A stretch of 64,000 nucleotides of DNA, taken from the NCBI GenBank assembly GCA_022711405.1, contig JAKLFC010000014.1, positions 36,123-100,122 of the forward strand, in the 5' to 3' direction. Under the pieces are notes generated by a model. The model did not search any database. It was given only the letters and a program-made list of their open reading frames with translations, and was not told the origin of the DNA. Of the stretch, positions 46,068 through 53,803 are shown piece after piece. Position numbers and translations under genes: made by a program. The DNA is from Bacteroidota bacterium. Its GTDB lineage: Bacteria > Bacteroidota > Bacteroidia > Bacteroidales > JAGONC01. Within the stretch, counting starts at the first letter, position 1; each line of letters starts with the position of its first letter.

Positions 46068-47125
46068 CACGCCAGCAGGTGGAATCCCCATCCTTTTTCT
46101 TCATCATCGGGCGACCCAGGTCAGGCACGACGTTGCTCCGGTTTCTTTTCGAAGCACACCCACAGGTACTGGTTCCTCCGGAAAGCCCGTTCATCATCAA
46201 TCTTTACAGGAAGTACCGGAACGTGACCCACTGGGATTCATCCATCGTCAGCGAATTCTGCGATGATGTGTACCGGCAGCGGTACTTCGACAAGTGGCTG
46301 ATCCCAAAGGATCAACTTTGTCAGAAGCTGATGGAGAAGGAAGGGACATCCACCTTTCAGGAGATGGTCAGGCAGGTATGCACGGCGTATACTTCTGTTT
46401 TCGAAAAGAAAGAGATCGTATGGATAGGGGATAAGAATCCGGGTTATTCACTGTATGTACATCGACTCCATCAACTCTTTCCTGAAGCGAAGATCATTCA
46501 TATCACGAGGGATTACAGGGATAATTACCTTTCGCTGGTCAGGGTGAACTTTGAGGTCCCCATCGTTCCCCTGGTCGTTTACCGGTGGAAATTTGCTCTG
46601 AAACGGATGTGGGAACTGAAAAAACAGGTTCCGGGCCTTATTCATTCGGTCAGATATGAAGACCTGGTGGCAGATCCCGAGCATCATTTCAGGGAGGTGT
46701 GCCATTTTCTTGGCATTTCCTACGATCCGGAGGTTCTGTCATTTTACCGCAAGAAATCACAGGTGGAGGATGCATACTCAGGGCTGGATGAGATCCGCCA
46801 GGTACATCAGAGCCTTTTCAATCCCATTTCAACAGGTCGCACCCAACTTTGGAAAACGGAGATGAGCACGCGGGAGGTTCGCATGGCCGATCTGGTGGCA
46901 GGAAGAGCAGCAGGGAAAGCGGGTTATGCAAGGCAATTTACCCGGTTCGATCCCCTTCTCTTTCTCTGGATCATGCCGGTGCTCATCTATGGTTGGATCA
47001 TGTATCGCCTGCTTCTTTTGGGCGATTCCATGCCTTACAGAATGCGCAACCGCCTGAACCGCTTCCTTGGGATCTTTCTGAAAATATACTGGAAATTCAA
47101 CAGGCGCGCGGTCAAGCCCCTGTAG
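46052..47125 (+). CDS. PAPS-dependent sulfotransferase 2
   Basis: Paralogue of sulfotransferase 1, 357 residues. PAPS loop GRPRSGTTLLRFLFEAHPQV and 3'-phosphate segment HITRDYRDNYLSLVRVNF. Both copies share SVRYEDLVADPE-like and MADLVAGR segments and a hydrophobic C-terminus, so they probably act on related acceptors at the membrane. It overlaps the flippase by 16 bases, suggesting coupled translation and sulfation of the same lipid-linked glycan. The 3' end overlaps the GNAT gene on the other strand by 14 bases. Confidence 0.88.
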   Translation: MDTPVARQQVESPSFFFIIGRPRSGTTLLRFLFEAHPQVLVPPESPFIINLYRKYRNVTHWDSSIVSEFCDDVYRQRYFDKWLIPKDQLCQKLMEKEGTSTFQEMVRQVCTAYTSVFEKKEIVWIGDKNPGYSLYVHRLHQLFPEAKIIHITRDYRDNYLSLVRVNFEVPIVPLVVYRWKFALKRMWELKKQVPGLIHSVRYEDLVADPEHHFREVCHFLGISYDPEVLSFYRKKSQVEDAYSGLDEIRQVHQSLFNPISTGRTQLWKTEMSTREVRMADLVAGRAAGKAGYARQFTRFDPLLFLWIMPVLIYGWIMYRLLLLGDSMPYRMRNRLNRFLGIFLKIYWKFNRRAVKPL

Positions 47126-47801
47126 ACCTGAATGTATAAAGCCGGCCTTCACCGGTTTCAGAGGATTGGGCCACCTGGCTCTTATCTATCTTACTGTCGA
47201 TGAAATCCGCCAGACCCGACCGGATGTCTTCCTGATCAAAGAACAGGGTATGCTGAAAGGAGGCATCACCCGTGATGAGCGATGCAGCCCTGATTAACCG
47301 GTGAGCCTTGCGGGTGAAGCTTTCGCGTGTCAGCTGGTAAAGCTGATTATACGCATCTTCCTGTCCTGGCAGGAGTTCATATCCCAGATGGAGGTTGAGT
47401 TTTTTTGCCCGTTCATTATTTCTAAGGGTCTTGATCACAGAACGGCTGGCCCCCAGGATGTAAAACGAAGTTTCAAGAAGGCACAAAGAAGCCCACACTG
47501 GAACAAACGTTTCGTAATACGCTTCGTCCCAGAGAAAGATCCCGCCCTCAGAGCTTATCGTGGTCCAATCCACATGACTCGAATTGATCAATCCGATCTT
47601 TTGTTGCTGATATTCAATGATAAAATAAAAATTTTCGGTATTATTCACCGATTGGAACCACACTTTCTGCATCCCGGGTGTGATCTCCTCCCGGAATTCC
47701 ATATACTCACGGATCAGGGGAGAGTTCCTCCAGGTGCGTACCAGTTCGATATCCTCTTCCCTCAGGCGGTGGAGTTTGATCCCGTATTTTGAAAGCTCCA
47801 T
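47112..47801 (-). CDS. GNAT acyltransferase with C-terminal extension
   Basis: Protein of 229 residues. The first 165 residues are a RimJ/PseH-like GNAT domain (KLHRLREEDIELVRTWRNSP, WFQSVNNTENFYFIIE, IGLINSSHVDW, VIKTLRNNERAKKLNLHLGY). The remaining 65 residues (from about ESFTRKAHRL onward) do not look like GNAT and were not recognised. A likely job is N-acylation of the 4-amino sugar made by WecE, as WecD does. Whether it uses acetyl-CoA or an acyl-ACP from the neighbouring genes is open. It lies one base downstream of the GT2 gene. Confidence 0.75.
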   Translation of the reverse strand: MELSKYGIKLHRLREEDIELVRTWRNSPLIREYMEFREEITPGMQKVWFQSVNNTENFYFIIEYQQQKIGLINSSHVDWTTISSEGGIFLWDEAYYETFVPVWASLCLLETSFYILGASRSVIKTLRNNERAKKLNLHLGYELLPGQEDAYNQLYQLTRESFTRKAHRLIRAASLITGDASFQHTLFFDQEDIRSGLADFIDSKIDKSQVAQSSETGEGRLYTFRSTGA

Positions 47802-47802
47802 G

Positions 47803-48726
47803 TTAAAGGATTTTCTTGATCGTGTACGGCGGCTTTTTGCTTTGGGAGAAATAGATACGGCTGAGGTATTCGCCGATCACTCCCAGGCTGAAGACGATGA
47901 TACCCGTGGAGAAGGCGATGACCACGATGGTGGAAGTGTATCCGGGCACGGAAACATTAAAAAATATCTTCTTTATTATGTAAAGAATGCCTATGAAAAA
48001 GGAGAAACCCGACACGACCAGACCGGTGTACACCATCATCTTTAATGGAATGTTGGAGTAGTACAGAATAATATTGGAAATGAACCGAACCAGTTTGCGG
48101 GGGGTGTATCCTGATCGTTTATTTTTCCGTTCCACGTGCTGGATATCCACATAGGCGATATCGGCCGTATACCAGTTGATCAGTTCATCCAGGAAGACAA
48201 AGCTCTGGTAATGATCAACGATATGATCGGCCAGTTCCCGCGTGATCAGGCGGAAAGAAGATCCTTTGCCGGGTCCGTCGTGAAATATCCTGGAGGACTG
48301 CCGGAAGGAAGTGCTGGAAACATTCCGGAGGGCATTGTGCTTCTTGTCAGGATAAATGCCATAAACGATATCCGGGTGGGATTCATCGTATTGCCGGATC
48401 AGTTTCTCTATCTCTTCCGGCGGGATCTGAAGATCGTCGTCGATGGTGATTAGAAAGCTTCCTTTGGCCCTGACCATCCCGCAAAATGTGGCATTGTGCT
48501 GCCCGGAATTTCTGGCCAGCCGGATGATGGTCACCACCGCGGGGAAGCTTTTTTTTATTTCCGTCAGCTTTTTCCAGCTGTCATCCTGAGAGCCGTCGTC
48601 GATAAATAGTACCTCACACGATTTTCCCAGATCCTTAAAAACCGTTAAAAGCCTTTCGGTAAGTTCATTAAGGGTGTCTTCGCTGTTGAAGACCGGTATG
48701 ATCACTGAATAATCGGGAGAGGGCAT
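47803..48726 (-). CDS. Polyprenyl-phosphate glycosyltransferase, GT2
   Basis: Family 2 glycosyltransferase of 307 residues of the ArnC/GtrB/DPM type: YSVIIPVFNSEDTLNELTE, DDGS at 43-46, ITIDDDLQIPPEEIEKLI, then two C-terminal membrane helices (about 230-250 and 270-292). It probably moves a sugar from a nucleotide donor to undecaprenyl phosphate; by context the sugar could be the acylated amino sugar. It is immediately upstream of the GNAT gene and downstream of the SDR gene, with an AT-rich heptad array in the 87-base gap. Confidence 0.88.
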   Translation of the reverse strand: MPSPDYSVIIPVFNSEDTLNELTERLLTVFKDLGKSCEVLFIDDGSQDDSWKKLTEIKKSFPAVVTIIRLARNSGQHNATFCGMVRAKGSFLITIDDDLQIPPEEIEKLIRQYDESHPDIVYGIYPDKKHNALRNVSSTSFRQSSRIFHDGPGKGSSFRLITRELADHIVDHYQSFVFLDELINWYTADIAYVDIQHVERKNKRSGYTPRKLVRFISNIILYYSNIPLKMMVYTGLVVSGFSFFIGILYIIKKIFFNVSVPGYTSTIVVIAFSTGIIVFSLGVIGEYLSRIYFSQSKKPPYTIKKIL

Positions 48727-48736
48727 TTCTTAAAAT

Positions 48737-48771
48737 CAAATATCAAATAGCAAATTTCAAAAATCAAAAAT
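48737..48771. repeat. Heptad array, CAAATAT/CAAAAAT type
   Basis: Five 7-base units (CAAATAT, CAAATAG, CAAATTT, CAAAAAT, CAAAAAT) lie between the SDR and GT2 genes. On the coding strand they read TTTTTGA and TATTTGA and so contain chance matches to the TAnnTTTG promoter box. Confidence 0.7.
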
Positions 48772-48813
48772 AAATTAAAAATCAGATATCAGTTCATCAT
48801 CAATCAGATATCC

Positions 48814-49548
48814 TTATCCTCCCCCGAGGATAAGATTTGTCGCCGTGATCCAGCGCGAAGCATCCGACAGGAAAAAAACCACAGCATTGGCCACGTCTTC
48901 AGGTTCGCCCAGTCCCAGGGGTTGTCTTTCCTCGATCTTTTTGACCGCTTCCCGGGAATAATTCTCGGCAGTACTGTCAAGCATGGGGGTCTTTACAAAA
49001 GCCGGGCAGATGCTGTTGGACCGTATCCCTTTGGATGCCATTTCAAGGGCCAGTACGCGTGCATAGGCTTCCAGCGCTGCTTTGGCACTGATGTACATGG
49101 CTCCGCCCACAAACGGATATCGTGTGGAGATGGTTGAGATAAATACAAGTGAGCAGGAATTGCTTACAAGTTTTTTTCTTTTCAGCAGATTGCTGGTAAG
49201 CAGGACAGACGCCTTAAAACTGACGTCAAAGGTTCTGGAAATATCTGACGCGGCAATGAACCGTGCGGGTGAAAGATCGGAAATGCCCACGCTGTAAACA
49301 ACTCCGTTGACCGGCTCAAGCAAATCGACCAGTTGTGAGATTTCCGTTTCACGGGTGAGATCCGCCAGCAACCACCGATGGCCTTCACCGGATAATTGTC
49401 CAAATGTTTCCAGCAGTCTTTCCTGATTCCGTCCGGTGATGACCAGCGTTGCCCCGTACTGGCTGGCTGTTATGGCACATTGCCGTCCAAGACCGGAGGA
49501 GGCGCCGGTAACGAGGATCTTTTTTCCGGTGAGGTCGAAGACGTTCAT
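48814..49548 (-). CDS. Short-chain dehydrogenase, 3-oxoacyl-ACP reductase-like
   Basis: NAD(P)-dependent reductase of 244 residues. Cofactor loop GASSGLG at 15-21, catalytic Tyr152 and Lys156 in MYISAKAALEAYA, and the FabG-like IRSNSICPAFVKTPM and LGEPEDVANAVVFFLSD. The ATG at 49548 overlaps the KAS III stop by 4 bases (ATGA), so the two act together: condensation and then keto reduction to a 3-hydroxyacyl group. The frame upstream to 49575 is ignored. General FabG-type enzymes look alike, so substrate is by context. Confidence 0.87.
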   Translation of the reverse strand: MNVFDLTGKKILVTGASSGLGRQCAITASQYGATLVITGRNQERLLETFGQLSGEGHRWLLADLTRETEISQLVDLLEPVNGVVYSVGISDLSPARFIAASDISRTFDVSFKASVLLTSNLLKRKKLVSNSCSLVFISTISTRYPFVGGAMYISAKAALEAYARVLALEMASKGIRSNSICPAFVKTPMLDSTAENYSREAVKKIEERQPLGLGEPEDVANAVVFFLSDASRWITATNLILGGG

Positions 49549-50606
49549 AAGCCTACCTCCAGCACCCCCGGACACACGATCCCATCCGTTTCAAGCAACA
49601 CCGTGCCCCAGGATAATCCAATGCCGAATGCGGAAAGAAGGAATCTGACATGCTCATTCCGGATGTGTTCCTGCAATTCGGAAACAATGGTCAGGGGTAC
49701 GGAGGCGCTGCTGGTGTTCCCGTACTTATGGATGGAGTAGGGAACCTTTTCTTTTTCAACCTTCAGCATCTTACGGATGGTTTCGTTGATCAGCCGGTTG
49801 GCCTGGTGGAAAACCAGGTAGTCGAAGTCATTCAGGGTTTTCCCGGCATATTCAAGGGTGGCCCTGATGTTTGGGACCACCTCACGAAGGGAAAAGTTGA
49901 ACACCTCGATCCCATTCAGTGCAATTTGCAGGTTATTCCGGTAAATGCCCTGACCGTATTTCCGGTATGTGAATGATTTCTTGCTTACCCAATTGCGCAC
50001 GCCGCCATCCTGAATCATAATAGCTTGATAACCTGATCCATCCGTTTGAAGATTAAAGATCATTGGCGCTGCTGATTCACTGAATTTCAATGCAGTGGCC
50101 GTACCAGCATCTCCAAACAACGGATAGGTACTTTTATCACGGTAGGAGGAGGTCACATTGGAAAGATCCCCGGCTAACAGCAAAGCGTTTCCAATTCCGG
50201 ATTGGCTCATCAGACTTCCGATGACCGATAATCCATACACATACCCCGAGCAACCTAAATTAATATCGAAAGCAAGGCAGGTTTTGGGTAATGACAACCG
50301 GTTCTGCAAAATGGGAGCGGTGGCAGGGATGATATAGTCCATGGACTGGGAGACAAAAATGATCGTCTGGATCTCATTCCGGTCCCAATGCAGGTCGTTC
50401 AGCAACCGGTCTGCAGCTGCAAAACACAGATCAGCCGTGGTCTGTCCTTTATCCGCAATGCGTCTTTTTTCCACACCGATCGTCTTCACTACCTGCTGGC
50501 GCTCTTTTACGGAGATCCACCGGTAGTCAAGGTTGGAAACCTCCTTGACCGGCACCGCTGCTGACATGCCTGCGATTCGGATGTTGGGGATGGTGAAGAG
50601 GGCCAT
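49545..50606 (-). CDS. 3-oxoacyl-ACP synthase III family protein
   Basis: Thiolase-fold condensing enzyme of 353 residues. The catalytic triad is intact: Cys119 in NLGCSGYVYG, His267 in FHQANRLI, Asn297 in YGNTSSASVP. It starts MALFTIPNIRIAGMSAAVP; a longer frame to 50633 overlaps the promoter. This is a specialised FabH relative rather than an obvious housekeeping fabH, because it lies with acyl ligases and ACPs rather than with plsX/fab genes. It likely adds a two-carbon unit to an activated acyl starter. The -7 box ends five bases before the ATG. Confidence 0.88.
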   Translation of the reverse strand: MALFTIPNIRIAGMSAAVPVKEVSNLDYRWISVKERQQVVKTIGVEKRRIADKGQTTADLCFAAADRLLNDLHWDRNEIQTIIFVSQSMDYIIPATAPILQNRLSLPKTCLAFDINLGCSGYVYGLSVIGSLMSQSGIGNALLLAGDLSNVTSSYRDKSTYPLFGDAGTATALKFSESAAPMIFNLQTDGSGYQAIMIQDGGVRNWVSKKSFTYRKYGQGIYRNNLQIALNGIEVFNFSLREVVPNIRATLEYAGKTLNDFDYLVFHQANRLINETIRKMLKVEKEKVPYSIHKYGNTSSASVPLTIVSELQEHIRNEHVRFLLSAFGIGLSWGTVLLETDGIVCPGVLEVGL

Positions 50607-50611
50607 GTGTG

Positions 50612-50619
50612 CAAATTTA
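50612..50619 (-). promoter_or_regulatory. -7 box abutting the KAS III start
   Basis: Minus strand TAAATTTG followed by five bases (CACAC) and the ATG at 50606. A TTG lies 16-17 bases further upstream. Predicts a leaderless mRNA. Confidence 0.6.
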
Positions 50620-50650
50620 ACCCTTTTTCCCAATCCAACTGATGATTTCC

Positions 50651-50658
50651 TAATTTTG
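50651..50658 (+). promoter_or_regulatory. -7 box of the FAAL-ACP gene
   Basis: TAATTTTG, perfect TAnnTTTG match, 26 bases before the ATG at 50685. It is back to back with the KAS III box 31 bases away, so both genes may be controlled together. Confidence 0.6.
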
Positions 50659-50684
50659 CACGGGGCAAACCAAAGGATATTTCT

Positions 50685-52721
50685 ATGGGACTGGAAAATT
50701 TTTTACTTGGAACGATCACAGAAGAAGATACCTGTCAATATACCCTTTGCGATATTCTCACACTGAGGGCGCAGAAAACGCCGGATAAGGTTGCGTTTAT
50801 TTTTTTAAAAGATGGTGAAACGGAGGAGGAAAAGATCACTTACAGGCAGCTGTACGAGCAGGCCTGGAAGGTCGCACACTCCATAAAGAGCCGTGGAATA
50901 CAGCCGGGTGAACGGGCCCTGTTGCTTTTCCCTCCGGGGCTGGAGTTTGTTAAAACCCTGTTCGGGTGTTTTTACGCAGGAATCTACGCTGTCCCTGCCT
51001 ATCCGCCGCGTAAAAATCGTTCCTTCAGCAGGATCATTTCAATCGTCAATGATTGCAATCCGAAGGTATGCATTACGGTCAGCGATATCTGCGAATCCTT
51101 TGAGAAGAACTTTCGGGATGTGGAGGAACTCAGATCACTGCTGTGGATATCTGTCGACAGAGAGTCTACCGTCAGCATGGATTTCACGTATATGATCAAA
51201 CCGGATGATCTGGCGTTGCTGCAATACACTTCAGGGTCGACTGCCAGTCCGAAAGGTGTCATGGTCAGCCATGGGAATTTCATGCGAAATCTTGAGTTTC
51301 TGCGTCAATGTTTTGAATTTACCGATGAAACAGATGCAGTCCACTGGTTACCCGTTTTTCATGATATGGGGCTTGTCGTAGGCATAATTCAACCTGTTTA
51401 TAGCGGTTTTACAGGTATTCTGATGTCGCCGGTTTCGTTTATTCAAAAACCCATCCGGTGGCTAAGGGCTTTTTCGGATTACCGCGGAGTGATGGGAAGC
51501 GCACCTAATTTTGCTTTTGATCTTTGTGTGTCAAAAATTTCAGAAGAAGATTGCCTTGACCTTGACCTGACAAGTGTCAAATCCGTTTTAAATGCGGCTG
51601 AACCGGTACGAAAGAGCACTATGGAGAAATTTTGCGAACGGTTCAAAACCTATGGCTTTCAGCCTGAGAATTTTTATCCCGGATATGGACTGGCAGAGGC
51701 CACATTGATCGTATCAGGAGGCAATGTTAACGAAAGTCCGCGGTACCTGTTCATCAACAAGCAGGCGCTTGAAGAGGGCAGGGTTGAAATTGCACAGGAG
51801 GATGCCCCGGGATCCAGTTACCAGGTATCTGTTGGAAAACCCTGGATCGATACCAATATTATCATTGCTGATCCTGAGACACTGACACATTGTGAATCTT
51901 CAGAAATTGGAGAAATATGGATTTCAGGATCAATTATAGCCAAGGGTTACTGGAACAGACCAAAGGAAACTGCAGAGACCTTTCAGGCCTTCACACAAGA
52001 TACCGGGGAAGGTCCTTTCCTGCGGACCGGCGATCTGGGTTTCTTTTACCAGGGCGAGCTTTACGTCACCGGCAGGCTGAAGGATCTTATCATACTGCAT
52101 GGAAGGAATTATTACCCCCAGGATATCGAGTACCTGGCTGAAAAGAGCCACCCCGCCCTCCGACTCAACGCAAGCGCAGCCTTCTCCATCGACCGGGACG
52201 GGGAAGAGAAGCTGGTGATCGTGGCTGAGGTGGAACGGACCTTTATCCGCGACCTGGATGTCACCGGGATTTGTGACTCCATCCGCCAGCAGGTGGGGGA
52301 GGAAATTGAACAGGAGGTGTATGCAGTGCAGCTGCTCCGCACCGCCAGCATCCTGAAGACCTCCAGCGGCAAGATCCAGCGCAGGGCGTGCAAAGAAGCC
52401 TTTCTCCGCAATGAGCTGGACGTGGTGGGTGAGTCTGTTCTCAAAGCAACGACACGGGAAAGGGAAGCTGCTGCTCCGTCGTCGGATCTGGTCTCCCTTC
52501 AGGCGTGGCTCCTTGCCTGGATCCACAGCCAACTGAAAGTGCCCATCGAACAGATCGATTCCTCCAGACCCATCACGGCATATGGCCTGAACTCGATGAA
52601 GGCGGTGCAGCTTCAGAATGCTTTTCTGCAGAAATACGGGATCAATTTCCCACCGTACCTTTTTTTCGAGAAAATAACCATACTCGAACTGGCTGAGCGA
52701 GCCAGCAGACTGAGGCAGTAA
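50685..52721 (+). CDS. Fatty-acyl-AMP ligase fused to acyl carrier protein
   Basis: Two-domain protein of 678 residues. Adenylation domain about 15-590 with QYTSGSTASPKGVMVSHGN, PVFHDMGLVVGI, FYPGYGLAEATLIVSGG and RLKDLIILHGRNYYPQDIE, the pattern of fatty-acyl-AMP ligases that load acyl chains on an ACP rather than CoA. The C-terminal ACP domain (about 605-675) carries the phosphopantetheine Ser637 in YGLNSMKAVQLQ. It would activate a free fatty acid and hold it as thioester in cis. It is divergent from the KAS III/SDR pair, with both promoters in one short gap. The TAA is the first base group of a heptad array. Confidence 0.92.
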   Translation: MGLENFLLGTITEEDTCQYTLCDILTLRAQKTPDKVAFIFLKDGETEEEKITYRQLYEQAWKVAHSIKSRGIQPGERALLLFPPGLEFVKTLFGCFYAGIYAVPAYPPRKNRSFSRIISIVNDCNPKVCITVSDICESFEKNFRDVEELRSLLWISVDRESTVSMDFTYMIKPDDLALLQYTSGSTASPKGVMVSHGNFMRNLEFLRQCFEFTDETDAVHWLPVFHDMGLVVGIIQPVYSGFTGILMSPVSFIQKPIRWLRAFSDYRGVMGSAPNFAFDLCVSKISEEDCLDLDLTSVKSVLNAAEPVRKSTMEKFCERFKTYGFQPENFYPGYGLAEATLIVSGGNVNESPRYLFINKQALEEGRVEIAQEDAPGSSYQVSVGKPWIDTNIIIADPETLTHCESSEIGEIWISGSIIAKGYWNRPKETAETFQAFTQDTGEGPFLRTGDLGFFYQGELYVTGRLKDLIILHGRNYYPQDIEYLAEKSHPALRLNASAAFSIDRDGEEKLVIVAEVERTFIRDLDVTGICDSIRQQVGEEIEQEVYAVQLLRTASILKTSSGKIQRRACKEAFLRNELDVVGESVLKATTREREAAAPSSDLVSLQAWLLAWIHSQLKVPIEQIDSSRPITAYGLNSMKAVQLQNAFLQKYGINFPPYLFFEKITILELAERASRLRQ

Positions 52722-52767
52722 ATCTCAAATTCCAACTTCCAAATTCCAACCATCAAATTCCAAGCCT
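52719..52767. repeat. Heptad array CAAATTC from the FAAL-ACP stop
   Basis: Seven 7-base units beginning with the stop codon itself (TAAATCT, then CAAATTC, CAACTTC, CAAATTC, CAACCAT, CAAATTC, CAAGCCT). Confidence 0.8.
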
Positions 52768-52784
52768 CCTCCGAAATGAGCTTT

Positions 52785-52842
52785 GGGATTTGGGTATTGT
52801 GATTTGTTTGGAATTTGGAAGTTGGGATTTGGGATTTTTTTA
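52785..52842. repeat. Heptad array from the ACP stop, opposite strand
   Basis: Units GGGATTT, GGGTATT, GTGATTT, then after four bases GGAATTT, GGAAGTT, GGGATTT, GGGATTT, up to the TAA of the ACP gene. Read along the ACP mRNA it is the same CAAATTC/CAACTTC family as the facing array at 52719. Confidence 0.8.
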
Positions 52843-53073
52843 GGAAATTCTTTGTTGTATGATACTGAACAGATCATTGACCGTCTTCGACCTGGCAATA
52901 TCTTCCGCATTGATCACCACATCATATTCGGTCTTGACAAGCGCGATCAGGATGAGGGCATTGATGGAGTTCCACTCGAATACTTCGCGGAAATTGCTGG
53001 CAGGCTTTAATTTACCGGGTTCCAGGTCCTCAAATTCAGCTTCAATCTTCTCGATAAATTCACTGACGGTCAT
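52840..53073 (-). CDS. Stand-alone acyl carrier protein
   Basis: Small acidic carrier of 77 residues starting MTVSEFIEKIEAEF. The frame is open to 53166 but the upstream part is repeat-derived. The phosphopantetheine Ser36 sits in FEWNSINALILIAL, where the usual DSL is replaced by NSI, a variant common in specialised carriers. It could carry the chain between the second acyl ligase, KAS III and SDR. The gene is separated from the ligase gene by the DUF559 cassette. Confidence 0.85.
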   Translation of the reverse strand: MTVSEFIEKIEAEFEDLEPGKLKPASNFREVFEWNSINALILIALVKTEYDVVINAEDIARSKTVNDLFSIIQQRIS

Positions 53074-53182
53074 AGGATGATGTTTTAGGAGTGCAAAGGT
53101 AGGATTTTTCTGGTTGTGAGGCTGATTTTCTTTTACCTGCCCCCGACCCCCTCCCTGCGGATTCATTTGTACCCACCCCCAT

Positions 53183-53208
53183 CCCCCTCCCTGCTGGCAG
53201 GGAGGGGG
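53183..53208. repeat. G/C-rich palindrome, left of DUF559
   Basis: CCCCCTCCCTGC at 53183-53194 pairs with GCAGGGAGGGGG at 53197-53208, a perfect 12-bp stem. A half copy of the left arm lies at 53147-53158. Confidence 0.9.
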
Positions 53209-53234
53209 AGAAAGGGGGAATGAGTGAGTGAGTA

Positions 53235-53597
53235 CTATTTAAACGTACTTCTTATTTTTTCCACGACCTTTTCCATTTCCTTGATTTCGTGATTTTTTAT
53301 TCTAAGTATTTTAAGTCCTTTTTCTTTCAGGATCAAATCTCGTTGTTTATCATGATCCTGTTGATTCATATGTATTGGACCATCCAGTTCAATGACGAGC
53401 TTTTCCTCAGCGCAGTAAAAGTCGGGGATATAAAAGAAGTGTTCGTTATTTTTCGATTCGAAGATGATGGGATGCTGGCGTAGGAATTTTCTTCCATTAA
53501 GTTTTCTGAATCGGATCTCTTCCCAGAGCTTTTGTTCGGATGGAGTTGGATTTTTCCTGAGTTTTCTCGCAAAATCCCTTATTTCGTTGTATTTCAT
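53235..53597 (-). CDS. DUF559 endonuclease-like protein
   Basis: Small protein of 120 residues from MKYNEIRDFARKLRKNPTPSE; an ATG at 53621 would add eight residues. DUF559 is a Vsr-like PD-(D/E)XK fold. The motifs here are TPSEQKLWEEIRFRKLNGRKF, the active-site-like Asp59 in FYIPDFYC, Glu70-Leu-Asp in LVIELDGPIH, and the C-terminal LKILRIKNHEI. All expected residues for a working nuclease are present. It has no functional tie to the acyl genes around it and is flanked by palindromes, which suggests a mobile or selfish element. Biochemical function of DUF559 is not established. Confidence 0.85.
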   Translation of the reverse strand: MKYNEIRDFARKLRKNPTPSEQKLWEEIRFRKLNGRKFLRQHPIIFESKNNEHFFYIPDFYCAEEKLVIELDGPIHMNQQDHDKQRDLILKEKGLKILRIKNHEIKEMEKVVEKIRSTFK

Positions 53598-53648
53598 AAC
53601 AGAAAGTTTATTTTTATGCAAATTACGTTTGTTTTACCCACCCCCCAA

Positions 53649-53674
53649 CCCCCTCCCTGCGGGCAGGGAGGGGG
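53649..53674. repeat. G/C-rich palindrome, right of DUF559 (1)
   Basis: CCCCCTCCCTGC at 53649-53660 and GCAGGGAGGGGG at 53663-53674 with a 2-base centre (GG). Same arms as the left palindrome; only the two centre bases differ. Confidence 0.9.
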
Positions 53675-53692
53675 GAGAGCGGAAGGTATACC

Positions 53693-53720
53693 TCCCCCTC
53701 CCTTTTCGAAGGGAGGGGGA
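53693..53720. repeat. G/C-rich palindrome, right of DUF559 (2)
   Basis: TCCCCCTCCCTT at 53693-53704 pairs with AAGGGAGGGGGA at 53709-53720 around TTCG. It shares the outer arm with the other copies but has a different tip. An imperfect fourth copy may lie near 53761-53790. Confidence 0.88.
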
Positions 53721-53803
53721 GCGAGGGGGTGGGTACGAAAGGGTTCCATTTGTCCCCCCGGCGCCCTTTCTCCGGTTAGGGAGGGGGAACGAGGAGGTGT
53801 GCA

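Larger units (their letters stand above)
53147..53736. mobile_element. Palindrome-bracketed DUF559 cassette (putative)
   Basis: A solitary DUF559 gene is enclosed by C/G-rich palindromes. A 12-base perfect inverted repeat, GTACCCACCCCC at 53169-53180 and its complement at 53725-53736, lies on the two sides. Hairpins are at 53183-53208, 53649-53674 and 53693-53720, and a half copy at 53147-53158. No transposase, target duplication or att site was found, so mobility is inferred from architecture, in the manner of REP/RAYT units. Confidence 0.5.
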
